Shown here: piece by piece, positions 1 to 12,800 of the stretch
Numbering within the stretch: position 1 is the first letter of the stretch
Layout of the letters: each line of letters starts with the position of its first letter
Assembly (NCBI RefSeq): GCF_029931775.1
Contig: NC_079325.1
Coordinates: forward strand, 59,209,786 to 59,273,785
From: Euleptes europaea
Taxonomy: Eukaryota > Chordata > Lepidosauria > Squamata > Sphaerodactylidae
DNA: 64,000 bases
Direction: 5' to 3'
The notes under the pieces: model-generated
What the model was told of the DNA's origin: nothing
Seen by the model: only the letters and a program-made list of their open reading frames with translations
Databases searched by the model: none
Program-made: the position numbers and the translations under genes

Positions 1-704
1 AGAATTGCAGGGGGGCAGCCCAAGAAGCCAGACCTGTGATTAGGCCAAATGCTTTCTGGTAGGTGGGGGCTCCCTGGTTCTACTCAGCCCCCCCCACCTC
101 CCAGGCCTGCAGGTGTCTTGTGTACAGTGCACACACACAAACCGGCATCCCCACAAGAAGGCTTTCAAATTGGTTTCTGCCTTTTACAGTTGGTGTGTGT
201 CATTTTATTTCAAGCACAATGCAGCCTCCGGGTGTGGTGTGGGGGCTTTCTTTAGAATTTCAAAATCCAAGAAAAGAGTTGATTTCCTGGACATCCTGGC
301 ATATGTTTATCTTTTGGGCAGCGTTAAGAGTAAAAAAATGACTCGGAATCGCAGGTTCTTAGGATGGTATTGCTTTGATAACAACCTGGGTTTGGGGTAA
401 TTAGGGTCGTTTGCTGTCTTTGTGACCATTGTAATAAATTGATGCTTTCTAATCTGGCATGAAGAAATAGCCTGATTTATTTGACAGTCGGTTGGAGGTT
501 CAGTTCCGAGTCTTCTCCAGACTTGCTTGCCCTGGGTGGGGGTGCCAGGAAAACCCCACAGCCAAGCACAGCGTGGGAGTGCCAGTCTCCTCTTGCTCCC
601 AGGGCAGCTCCTGCCTTTTTCAGATGCCCATTCACACTGTTGGACTCTGCCCGTGGCCCAGGGGCTGCATTTCCATTCATGCTACTTCTTTTCTCTGGTT
701 CCAG
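1..704. other. EGFL7 upstream region, no gene identified
   Basis: No coding exon is recognisable here. The pyrimidine-rich run ending in CCAG at 701-704 looks like a 3' splice site, so the first coding exon of EGFL7 may begin at about 705 with roughly 100 bases of 5' UTR. Upstream non-coding exons and the promoter may lie here or beyond the left edge; nothing in the sequence decides this. Confidence 0.35.
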
Positions 705-804
705 GTTTGCTTGCGGAACAGACCCTTCCACTAGCTCCCTGTGTGAATCCGTTCTTTCTTTTTGCTGCCCTGGAGAGGGGGAAGGTCCCAGCAGAGGAGA
801 GAAA

Positions 805-884
805 ATGAGGAGGGTCGGCAGCCTCTTCACTGGCTGTGTGCTGGTGCTTGCAGTGACTGAGGCCAAGCGTTTCTCCCAGCCAGG
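805..884 (+). CDS. EGFL7: EGFL7 coding exon 1 (signal peptide)
   Basis: Begins [20 protein letters not shown], a classic signal peptide with a basic n-region and hydrophobic core. Ends in codon phase 2 at a GTAAGC donor. Confidence 0.92.
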
Positions 885-3800
885 GTAAGCCTGAGGCCTG
901 ATCAGCCGCATGCAAAATCCTTGGGGGTTTCCTGCCAAAAGCCCTTCCTCCCACCCCTCAGGAAAAGTGCAAGGCAAATGTCTGCATTGCTGTGTATCTC
1001 TGTGCCCTCCCACTGAAATGAGCCTCTGCACATGCCCTGTTTTTTTCCATGGGGGAGCTTGCATAGGACAGGAAAGTAACCAGGAGTAGTTGCCCGTCGG
1101 TCAGATTTTGCAAATCAAGGCTGATGCTGCTCCCTCTCCCCCCCAGGTGCGCGCGTGTGTACACACACTTTTTGGATCCCTTCTACTTGAATCAAGAAAG
1201 CCAGAGTAGGCAGTGCATTATCTTCATAAAATATCTCAAAAGCCAAAATATTAGGATGCGTGCTTTCTAGAAAAGTGTTTTTTGCTTGCGTTTTCTTTTT
1301 TCTTAAATGAAATGTAACCATACAACAGAGTAAGCCAGATACAGCCAAAACCAACAACTGATGGACGCATTCCAGCCATAATTAAATCCATTGCTTTTGC
1401 ATGCTTGATTTTGTCTGATTGAAGTCAGTGAGATCCACAAATGCTTCATATTGGCTAGATCGTCTCTTAGTAGCGATTATTTTTCGTTCTGACAAAAGTT
1501 AAAGCAAACTATGCAAATTCCAAGCAATAGATTGGCGTTTGCTCAGTAAATTCTGATGTTGGTTGCAGAAAGGTTTCGGTCTCTCCTTCCGGCTTTTAAT
1601 CCCCCCCCCCCTTAAGGATGCCAAACTCATTTTTAAAAGTCCGGGCCAGATTCCACGCTGTGCCACTGGGCACATGTCCTGGCAGGCATCTCTCACTGTG
1701 GGACTTCTTTGCTGGTGCTTCTCCCCTTATGCCAGGACTGCTTGTTTGCAGGCGGCGAGTGTGCTCAGCAGCAGTGGAAAGCCGCACTGTGTCTTTCCTG
1801 GTGTCCCATGCGCATCCCGTCTATCAGCCCTACCTCACCGTGTGCCAGGAACAGAGGCTTTGCAGTACATACAGGTATGAAGCCATTCTCTTCCTGGTGA
1901 CGCATGGTGTCTCTTCTCCCCATTACCATTCACTGATGCATGGGCCAGGAGGCTGAGTGCCACTCACTTCTGGGCAGGACTGAAGGGAAGTTCTTGTTGC
2001 AACCTGTCATCGAGTTCTGGGATTGAAGTGGTGATGGCAGCTTTCTTGACTATCTTTGAAGGGAGAAAAAGTGTTAGATAAGTCTGTGGAAGAGGACAGA
2101 GGCATGATTGTGGAAATGAGGCATGATTGCTAAGTTGAACCTCCCACCTACAGAGACAGTGAACCTGTTGAGTGCCAGCTGTGGGAGCTAATAAGCAGGG
2201 GGTAGCCTTCACCAGGATGCTGCTGAGTTCCTGGTCAACCCTTAGTAGGCTGTTGGCACAGAGTTAATGGTAAATGACAGCATTTCAGAGCCTGGAGCAG
2301 AAGCCTCGGCTCAGGGCCTTGGTGGGACAGTGTGAGGTGAGGGGGTGTGATTCAGGGTCCCTTGAAACACCACCCACCAGCCTGATTCCTCTCCATTTTT
2401 TCCATTGGTGATAATTTCCTCCCCCTTCCATTTCCCTCCACTATTGCTAATTTCCTGCCCTTCCATGCACACTCAGGTGCCTCCAGCCAGGACTGCAGGT
2501 ATTTCTCCCAAGTGTACCAAAAGAAGGCAGGATGTCATAACAGGTGGACAATCCCTAGAATTCTGGCTTTTAATAAGCATATCTCTCACTCTACTGACTG
2601 CCAAGAGAGGCCTGAGCAACCTGCAGGCAGGGCCTGGCGAGATCTCGGGCCCCGAAGGGGTGAAGGCATCTGGTCCAGGGGTGCTGGGTGTGTCCGCTCG
2701 GCCTTGCTGCTTGTTGCCTCAGATTAGCAGAAGGTGGAATAATTATGATGCATGTGGGAAAATGTAGCCTAGTGCTTGATTTGCAGAATTCTCCAGTTGC
2801 AGCTCTTGGTACCAGATTTTTGCTCCCTGAGCTCAGAGTGCCCCCAGCCCTGGCCCAGGCCTGCCGCCTGCTTCGAGGCCTCCGGCCACCCTTGCTCCCA
2901 AACATTCCAGTTACAAAACTAGCCTCCACCTGAGACCCTGGAGAGCTGCTGCCAGTCTGAGAAGACAGCACTGGCGCTGATGGACCAGGGTGTGAGCACT
3001 TGCCCCGTGACAATCCCATAAACAACATTCACAGACAAATAGTCCAAAAGAGAGTTGATTTATTGGAAAATCTACAGGTTAACAGCAGCTGATATTCAAG
3101 ATGGCACTAATGAGAACTAAAAGCATGGTACAGGGTATATATGAAATCAAAAGCATTGGATGCCATGAGAACCCCCCTCCCCTTGAGGTAAGATTCACAC
3201 AGAGTCCAGAGTCAAAACACAAGTTGACAGTTGCTACAGTTGACCTTGCCCAGCACCTGCAGTAAGCATAAACATCTTCGGTCAGACCTCACCTGGCATT
3301 TCCTGTACAGGCTAGGCCCGACATTCTGCCCCCCCAAAGGCACCCCCTACCACTACTCGGGCGCTGGCTTGTGCGAGTAGGCAGCATGGAATTCACGGAC
3401 CAGACGGGGGGCGGAGACATCACGTGAACACACCCACTCATCCTGAGCAGAACTGAAGTGCTTCCAACGAACCAGATATTGGAGGGATCCACAATGGATA
3501 CACAAGTCCAATATTTTGGCAACCTCAAAATGCTCCTCCTCCCCCCCACCATCACAGGCACTTCGGGTGGTGATTCGGGATGCCACTCTGAGGAGGGAAC
3601 ATGCGGTTTTAACAGACTGACATGGAACACGGGATGGATTCTTTTTAATGACTTTGGGAGAGAGAGTTCCACAGTAACCGGGTTGATAACGCGGGAAATG
3701 GGGAATGGACCCACAAACTTGGCACTGAGTTTGCCACGCAGGCGGGTTGACCGTAGGTTCTTGGTGGACAGATAAACCGCATCTCCCACCCGTATTCTTT

Positions 3801-6800
3801 ACCTGGCGACCGGTGCTTGTCAGCTTGAGCTTTATATTTGCGTTGGGCACGTTCCAGATTTTTTATTAACCATGACCAGGTTGTTTGAATCGTATGCACC
3901 CAGGTAGCCACATCTCCACCTCCCTCCTCCCCAAATAAGTCAACAGAGCCAATGGGGCTAAAGTCCTGTCCATACACAGCCCAAAAAGGGCTAAACCCAG
4001 TGGACTGGTGCACAGCATTATTGTAAGCATACTCAGCAAAAGGCAACAGTTCTACCCAATCATCTTGGTGGTAATTGACATAGCAACATAAGTAGCATTC
4101 CAACACAGCATTCACCCGTTCTGTTTGGCCGTCAGTTTGGGGATGGAAGGCGGTTGACAGTCCTTGTTCTACCAACTTTAAGAAAGCTCTCCAGAACTTA
4201 GCCACAAAACTACTTCCGCGGTCGCTGACCACCTTGCGCAGAAATCCATGTAGGCGGAAGACGTGCGTCACAAAAAGGTGGGCTAGTTTTGGGGCGGAAG
4301 GAATACCTGCGCAAGGTACCAGAGGCACCTGTTTCGAGAACAGGTCCGTGATTACCCAGAGTACAGTTTTTCCCTCGCTGAGGGGTAGATCGGTCATAAA
4401 GTCTATCTCGATTACCTCCCAGGGTCTAGTGGGGGTTTCCAAAGGCTGTAACAGTCCGGGCGGTTTGCCTTGGGGTCTTTTGGCAGCAGCACACACTGGG
4501 CAACTACAGATGAATGAATCCACATCAATCCACATGCCCGCCCACCAAAATTGCCTTCTCAACAGATGTAAGGTTTTTAGAAACCCAAAGTGTCCCGCAG
4601 TTTTGGCTCCATGGACCAGACGCAGAACCTACCTCCACAGTTCCTTAGGCACATACAACTTAGAGTCTTTAAACGAATATCCCCCGCGTTCAACCAGAGA
4701 CGTTGGCAGGGTGTTTGCAGACAGTTCGGCTTGGCAACTGCAACGGAGGAATTCCTAAAGAACTTGGTCAGGCCCTCCATGTCTGGCGCAGAGGGCACTG
4801 CGTCAGCAGGCTGCAGCGCAGGACGAGACGTCAATGCCGAGGGGGGGGTTGGGTGGACAGCTGTCCTCCGGGACTGGCATCTTGGGACTGTGTGTGGGGT
4901 GGAACCAGAGCCAGCGAAGGAGGCGTAGATGGGCCGACCGACGGGGTCGGGCTTAGGACTCCCCCCCCCCCCCCGTGGAGACTGTGATGAGAGTCGGGTC
5001 TGCGACCAGGTTTGCACCGCTAAGGTGGGCAGTGAACTCCTCTGAGCTGGAGTGAAGATGGACTCTGTGGGGCGTTCAATTTTGGTAGGGTATTGGGGCA
5101 GTCGGGATAAAGCATCAGCCAGCAGGTTTTGCTTTCCTGGCACGTATTTTAATACAAAGCGGAATTGAGCAAAGAAGTCCGCCCATCGTACCTGTTTAGC
5201 GGACAGTTTGCGAGCCCCCGTTAACGCTTCCAGATTCCTGTGATCGCTCCACACTTCAAAAGGGACCTTAGAACCTTCTAAGAACTGTCTCCACACCGTG
5301 AAGGCATGCTTGACCGCGGCTGCCTCTTTTTCCCAGATCGGCCAATTGAGCTGAGACTGCGTGAACTTCTTCGAGAAGTAAGCGCACGGATGAAGGTGGC
5401 CATCCCCCCCTCGCTGTAGCAATGCACCCCCCATCGCTACGTCAGAAGCGTCTACCTGGACTATAAACATCTGTTCAGGATCAGGGTGTTTCAATACCGG
5501 TTTGGAGGTAAACAGTCGCTTGAGACTGTCGAAAGCAGTTTGGCATTGGGGGGGTCCAATTCACTTTAGCCGACGGTAGGACGGCAGCGCTCCCCTTTCC
5601 TTTAGTCTTAAGGAGGTCTGTAATGGGCAGAGCGACCTGAGCAGAGTTGGGGAGGAACCCCCTGTAGAAATTCACGAACCCGAGAAATCGTTGAACCTGT
5701 TTACGGGTTGAGGGTGGCTCCCAACTGGTTACAGCTTGTATCTTTTCTGGGTCCATCATTAGTCCTTGATGTGAAATTATATAACCCAGAAAAGTCAACT
5801 GTTTTTGGTGGAACTCACATTTGGATACTTTAGCATAGAGCTGATTGTCTCTAAGACTTTGCAATACTTCTCTAACCAGGGCAACGTGCTTTTCCACGGT
5901 CTTAGAGTAAATGAGTATGCCATCTAAGTAAACCACCACTCCTTTATACAACAAGTCATGTAGAATCTCGTTAATGAGTTGCATTAAGACCCCCGGAGCC
6001 CCCTTTAATCTGAAAGGCATCACCAAAAATTCAAACACCCCAAAACAATTGGAAAAGGCTGTGAGGGGTTTGTCCCCTTCTCTGATTCTATAATAGGCTT
6101 CGACCAGGTCCAATTTAGTAAAAATGCGTCCTTCTTTTAACTGTCCCAAGAGATCGGAGATTAGAGGAATGGGGTAGGCATTGGTTTGGGTGACCGCATT
6201 GAGTTTCCTAAAGTCAATGCACAAGCGCAAGTCACTGGTTTTTTTGTGTACGAAGAAAACGGGGGCTGAATACGGAGCAGTAGAGGTTCGGATAAAACCT
6301 CGAGCCAGATTCTTGTCTAAGAACTCACAGAGCACTGCTCTTTCAGAAGCGCTCATGGGATAAATCTTACTTTTCGGCAGTTTTCCCTCCCCTACCACCT
6401 CAATAGCACAGTCAGACCTGTGGTGGGGGGGTAGCACATCACACTTTTGTACGTTAAAGACATCCGCAAAATCCTGATTTTCAGCAGGTAGTTGGGATGG
6501 CCCGGGGACGTCTGAAACCAAGGCAGGGGTCAACGGAAGTACAGTTTTAACAGCTACTTCATACCAATGTTGTTCGCAACCAGGGCTGGAAAATGACAAA
6601 GTCTCGGCTCCCCAACCAATGGAGGTGCTGTGTCCCCTCAGCCAATTTATGTCCAACACCACAGCGTATCAAATATTGGGGGCTATAGTCGATTTGCTCC
6701 CAATGATGGCCTATGCCCATCGCTATACCCCGTGTGCAATCGTCAACCGGCCCACCTTTAAAGTCACTACCATCCATCTGGGCGAATTGAACAGGGTTCG

Positions 6801-9800
6801 GTAGAGGTACCACTTTCACCTTGAGTGCTTTGAAAGTGGCTTCATTGATCAAAGAGCGAGCACATCCCGAGTCTATGAGGGCTTTGACGTGTAATTGGGG
6901 CCCCTTTCTATAATGCTGCAAGACTACGACCACATATACAGTTTTCCCCACTTCACTCACCATTACAGGAGCCTTGGGTTTGGCAGAAACATCTGCAGAG
7001 GTCTGCCGGGCCGCTCCACTCACCGCAGACCCAGTCCGTTTTTTTGAAAGATCCAGGGGAGACTAGGTTTAAAGCCGCATTCCAGTGGCAGTCCTCATCT
7101 GACGATGCAGAACCTTCCCCTGTTGGGGCAATTGTAATCCGGGACCCCGATGGGTAAATTGTAATCCGGGACCCCGACAGGTCCGCTGGTGAGGTCTCGT
7201 GTTCCGGCTCTTCGAAGTGGAGGGCTGGGGGCGCTCTCTGTCCCAGTGCGGCACTATGATCCGTTGCGGCTCTTCTCCTCCGAGCGCGTCGTCTTCCCCG
7301 AGGTGTCCCCTCCGGGTGGGGAGCAGGAGTCGGTTGCTCCGAATGAAACGGGCAGGCCGCAGCAAAATGGCCCATGGCACTGCAAATGAGGCAGGCTCCC
7401 CTTTGAAAGCGCGACACTCGGTCTTGCGCAGGTGGAGCCGGTCTCCGCGGGGAAGGAGCTGCGACCCTTGGAGGGGTTTTCTGGTTTCCTCCCTCCTTGG
7501 CCCGATGTTGGGCCAGAGTGATGGACTGGCGGTGGCTTTCTACTTCTTCCGCCAGCAGGATCCATTCCTCTAGGGTGGCTGGATCCCGTTGCATATAAGC
7601 CCAGTTCAATATTTCGGGGTGTAAGGCTTCCCGGAAATAGTGCACCCGGGTAGCCTCAGTCCAATCCACAATCTTACTCGCAAGTCTCTGAAACTCATCA
7701 GCAAAATCTCTGACTGAAGAGGATCCTTGACGGAGCTGGAGGAGGGCGGCTTTGGCCGGAAGCACCGGCTGTCCAGGCAGCGGCTGGGCCGGGAGCACTG
7801 GAGGCACTTGTGGTTGTGTCGGAGGTGCCTGAGCCCTCTGTAGCCGGTCGTAGTCATGCATCAGTAAGTTCTCTTGTTGCAAGAACAACTCGATCTCCTT
7901 GGGTTGGTCCAACAGCGGTTGGACCCGGGCAGCTAGATCCGTTGAGGCAGAGCCAAACTCAGGGACCAGTAGTTTCTCGACGTCAGCCGCCGTTGTCGTA
8001 GCCGGCGGCAAGTCCAGGAGTACCATAACCATCCTGGCTGCCATATTCCGAGCTTCCCATTGGCACCAAACGGGATCGGGAACGGTTGACGGGACATTTC
8101 CCCCTACAGCTCCCGCCATAGTAAAAAAAAACTCAGGCCCCCGGAGTGGGGCCGCTGGCGTTTGTGGTGAGCTCCACCAACAAACGAATCAAGGTGGCTA
8201 GGTCCTCTTGTGCCAGCCGGACTTCTTCGAGCAAAGTGTCCAGATGCTGAAGGTCGTCCTGGGCAAGTGTGTCAGCGTCTGCAGACTTCCAGGGGGACGC
8301 CTCAGCCAGATGACGCCACTGGTCGCTCACAAAGCCAAGCAGCCGGGTGGCCTCCGCGTCAGTTCGCAGCGTTTCTTCCAAAACGTCCTGCAACAAAGCG
8401 GGGTCCTCGTCTCGCAGCTCACGTCGAGGAGACGAGCGTCCTGGGGAACCCTCCAGGGCTCCAGCCACGGTCTATGCGCTCGGGGAGTACGTCCTCTGCT
8501 CCACCCGAGGTCCCGGCGATCCCCTTAGGGCTCCAGCCAGACAGTCCACTCGGGGAGCACAGCTTATGCTCCAACCCGAGACCCAGGCGAACCCTCCAGG
8601 GCTCTAGCCCGGGATTAAAATCCAGGTAAAAAAGGTAAGGAGAGGATTAGTGCCATAATGTGAACGCTTGCCCCGTGACAATCCCATAAACAACATCCAC
8701 AGACAAATAGTCCAAAAGAGAGTTGATTTATTGGAAAATCTACAGATTAACAGCAGCTGATATTCAAGATGGCACTAATGAGAACTAAGAGCATGGTACA
8801 GGGTATATATGAAATCAAAAGCATTGGATGCCATGAGAACCCCCCTCCCCTTGAGGTAAGATTTACACAGAGTCAAAATACAAGTTGACAGTTGCTACAG
8901 TTGACCTTGGCCAGCACCTGCAGTAAGCATAAACATCTTCGGTCAAACCTTGCCTGGCATTTCCTGTACAGGCTAGGCCTGACACAGGGTCTGAGTCAGG
9001 CCAGGGCTGGAGGCTTGTCTCGCTGGAGGACCGGGTCTTGCCTTCAGACGGTTCTTCCGCACCAGCCTGCCTTTCCCTCAGTGTTGCGTGACACCGCCGT
9101 CAGTGGAAGAGTTTGCCGCTTCTGTCCTGTGGAGCCTCCTTCAGTTCAGGAGTTGGAGGGGCTGCTTCGGTGGGGGGAGGTCTACACTGTCTCCTCCCCC
9201 TCTTCCTTCTTGGGACCTTTTTGGAATGGGGCGGTTGGCTCCCTGGGGTTGCAGCCCTGCATTCTGACTCTTTCTTTCCGGCTTTGTCTCTAGCACCACC
9301 TACAGGGTCTCCCACCGTCAGGCATATCGGATGGTTTCTCAGCTGGCACCCAGGTGCTGTCCTGGATGGAGACGGGAGAGTGGCCACGCCTGGCTTGGAT
9401 GCAACACAGGTAAGCCTCTTCTGCCAAGAATCAGGACCCTTCTCTCTCCCAGGCAACCCAACGTCCAGCCACTCTCCAATATCTTTGATTAAAAAATGAA
9501 AGATGGAAACAAAGTTCTGAGCGTGGGTGGGCTTCTGTTGGAGCAGGAGAGGTACCACTTCCTGGGGCTGCCGCAGAGAGGTGACTCTCCAGGCTGGGGG
9601 CTTCTGGGCTGGCGCGAAGCACTCCTGGCCCCCAAGTGCTTCCGAGCTCATGAAGGGTGTCTTTCTTTCCTGCCAGAAAACAGTTTCTAAATAAAATCAA
9701 CCACATCCACCACTTGACACAGAACACATAGCCCAAAAAGAACACCTTTTTTCTTGGCAGGTGGTCGGAAGGAGTCTGGTTAGCCACATGTGTCCGTCCC

Positions 9801-12800
9801 CCCCACCCCGCCGGCAGTCCAGCATCCTTGTTGGGGTGGGGAGGCTGCTCTGTCTGTCCTCTCCTCCCTTGCTTGCATGTGATGGGGTGGGGGTCTCCAG
9901 GGGAGCCTTCCCTGCAGTGTGGGGGTGAGAATCCCCTGTTCTGCTGGGGATTCTGGGGTGTGCTTTTGCCCCACTTGCTCCAGGTGGCTCACTTTTCCCC
10001 TCAGCACTTGTGGCAGCAAGATGGGCAGGCAGCCTCTGAAGCCAGCCATCTGTGTTGGCCTCAGCCACTTGGTGGCATTTGCAAGACGAGGCGCTTCTGG
10101 GGTGTGCCCTTCTGGGTGTGTCTTCCCTGACTTAACACAGGAAAGGATTTGCCTGCTTGTTTCTTCATGAGCATTTCTTCATGACCACTTTTCTCCAGCC
10201 CTTTCTCCAAAGGATGCAGAGTCGTGCCCTTGGTTCCTCCCCTCTCCCCTCACAACAACCCTGTGAAGTAGGATAGGCTGGGAGACAGTGACTGAGCTGA
10301 GGCCATTTGGAGAGATGCATGGCAGAACGGGGATTTGAAGCCAGATGTGAAGCTCTCAATGGCTACCCCACAGTCTCACTGCTTTCCCCAGAGACGGGAG
10401 CCCCTGCCTGTGTCTCTGGCTGTGCGTTCTAATATGCAGCCTTCTCTTCCAGCCATCTGCCAGCCGCCTTGCCAGAACGGAGGGAAGTGTTCATTCCCTA
10501 ACAAATGTACCTGCCCTGCAGGGTGGACTGGAAGGTGCTGCCAGACAGGTAATGCTCACTGCCCGCCTTCTTTGCTGAGGCTTCTCCCTAATGGGAGGAG
10601 GCCCCCAAACGATTGCAGCTGCCTCCAAAAACATTTGCAGACTGTCCCAGTGGCTGGAACAGTTGAATACCAGTCTGGGAACTGGTAATTGCTTATTTGT
10701 TTGATGCCTTTCTGTCCAACAGCAGCCTCCAGGTGGCTCACAGTGATTGAGAACAGGCAATGCAGTGAAAGAGCTGTGGAGATGTGAGGGAGCAAGCTGG
10801 GGGGGGGTGTTAGTTGAGGGTGTGGGGAATCCTCATTTCTCCCTTGCCCTTGAACTGCAATGTTGAAGGCTCCTTTGGGAGAGGCCATGGTTCATACATT
10901 CAAAATTCCCATTGGGGCTGTCATTGGGAGGGAGAAGGAACATATAAGCTTGACCACATGGAGGTCTTGCTTGTGCAATGTCTGTCTTTCCAAAGCCGGG
11001 GGGTGGGGGGTGCAGATCATGTGCCACCTTCCATTCTGTGACAATGTCAGAAGAGAGGGAGGTTGGCGTGTGCTTGGCACTGGGGGTGGGGGGTGGCTGA
11101 GTTGCACCGCTCATGTGGGGGGGGGCAGGCTTGTTGGGGCTGGCTTCTGTGTCCCCTCATTTGCAGTGTTGGTTAGGGAGGTGTTGTGTGCCTCTTTCAC
11201 ACAGCCCTCTGCCAGCTCATGCGCTTGCAGAGTGATGTCGAATTCAGCGTTCAGCGCATGTCAGTTCCTTCTTTGAAAAGAAGTTTCAAGCTCTTGGTGG
11301 CTGTGGAAATGAGCTAGAAAACTGCTGGGCGATCCCTGTTCAAATCTCAGGATCAAGAGCAATTCTGAGAACACTTTCCTGGGAGTTGGCCTGGTTGAGT
11401 TGTCCTGAGTAGACCTGGCGGGGGTGGTTGGGGCCCTTTCCCCTCTCTTCCTTGACTAAGACAAGCATAATAAATATACGAGGCAGCTGCTTCAATTCTG
11501 ACTTGCTGCGACAAAGTCCTTAAGGGCCTTCAGTGAAACTGCATGATAGCAAGGAAATGCGAAGGAAATCCAGTGATAGGCCAAACTTTTCCCTCTACCA
11601 AAAATCCCCAAAGGCCCCTCTTAAGGGCAAAGAATAGCTACACTTATGGTTGCTGCTCACTGAAGTGAGTAGTGGCTGCTTCGAAGCATACCTGCTTGCC
11701 TGAAACCTATAAGATCACAAATGTGTGTGTTGGGTGGGTGGGGGAGGGAAGGAGTTGAATGAAGCACCAGTCATTGTTGGGGGGGAGGGCCGGGAGGAGG
11801 GGAAGCCTCCTTACAGCCATCTGCTTGTTGCCAGGGAGGCACCCGTCCCGCAACACAACAGCCAGGAAGTAGGCCGAAGAGGGCCGGTAGCCATGGCACG
11901 ATTTCCACTGTTAAGGACAAGCCGGGCTGTTTGCTAGCCTGGCCAAGAGTTGGACGTCTGGAAGGCAGCCGAGGGGGTGCTCCATATTGCAGGGGCACAA
12001 CACAGCAGTCCCTGGTCAGCCAGCTTCAAGCAAGAGGGCCCTGCAGCCGCTACACAGCTACCAGGGCTGTCTGAGCCCCTGCAAATGCGAACAGGCAGAG
12101 GCCAGGTGGAACTGCTTACGCCCTCCTTTCCGGCATGAGCAGATCAGACCTGTAAGAGGTGTTCCGAAGGCTTGCGTCCTCGGTTGCCTCAACCCCGGTG
12201 GGTGCCTTTTCCTCCTGTGCTTGCAGATGTGGATGAGTGTGCTGGAGGAAGACACAGCTGCAGCCAGGCCTGCCTCAACGTGGCTGGGAGTTACAGCTGC
12301 AGCTGCCAGCAAGGACACAAGCTCCAGGCTGATGGGAAAACATGCCAGGCTCCAGCAGCACCCACTCATGTCCCTCGCACTGCTCGTCCGGGTAAGGTGA
12401 ACATTGTCCAGGTTAACTCCCTAGGAAGTTGTGTGGTTTCAGCTGCATAAGATTAAGGGCAAGCGTCAGAATGCACACCAAAGAGAACAAGGTACCCAAA
12501 AGGTAAGGAATCAACATTAAATCATGGGCTAATGATACAAATGATTTTATGAATATATAGTAAATTTAATACAGACACAAAATTAATATAAACAACTGGT
12601 ATGTATCCCTGTTCTAGCCTCTATGTATCTGTGCTGAATGTGCCAAATAAATATAAAAACACAAAATTACAACAGTGTGACTATATACCCAAACAATATC
12701 ACAGCTCAAACCAAATGCGTTTCGGCTGTGAAGCCTTGTCTTCAGTGGTCCGAATAATACAATATGCCATTTTGGAAGTGCGTCAATGTATATATCTTGA

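Larger units (their letters stand above)
2991..8984 (-). mobile_element. Ty3/Gypsy chromovirus-type LTR retrotransposon (copy A), broken
   Basis: Long terminal repeats at 2991-3323 and 8659-8984 have TG...CA ends and are flanked by the 5-bp target duplication CAGGG (2986-2990 and 8985-8989). Read on the minus strand, the internal region runs gag, protease, reverse transcriptase, RNase H, integrase, chromodomain, the order of Ty3 chromoviruses of the Sushi type. The two LTRs differ by about a dozen substitutions and one 7-base indel (roughly 3.7 percent), so it is a fossil of moderate age. It is broken in about half a dozen places. It sits in EGFL7 intron 2 in antisense orientation. Confidence 0.93.
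2932..9010 (-). mobile_element. tRNA-derived SINE fragment split by an LTR element
   Basis: The two halves (about 2932-2990 and 8985-9010) belong to one SINE copy. The same text (GAGACCCTGGAGAGCTGCTG, then GATGGACC...GGGTCTGA) is uninterrupted at about 50952-51020. The interruption is exactly the LTR element plus its 5-bp duplication. Orientation is relative and not firmly assigned. Confidence 0.7.

Noticed and set aside
481-804. In-frame upstream extension of the EGFL7 first exon
   Set aside because: The upstream frame crosses a likely 3' splice site near 704 and would bury the signal peptide; ATG at 805 fits the family.
3353-8119. Possible domesticated Ty3-derived host gene (RTL type) in EGFL7 intron 2
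   Set aside because: The coding remnants sit between paired LTRs with a target duplication and are broken, as in an ordinary fossil insertion.
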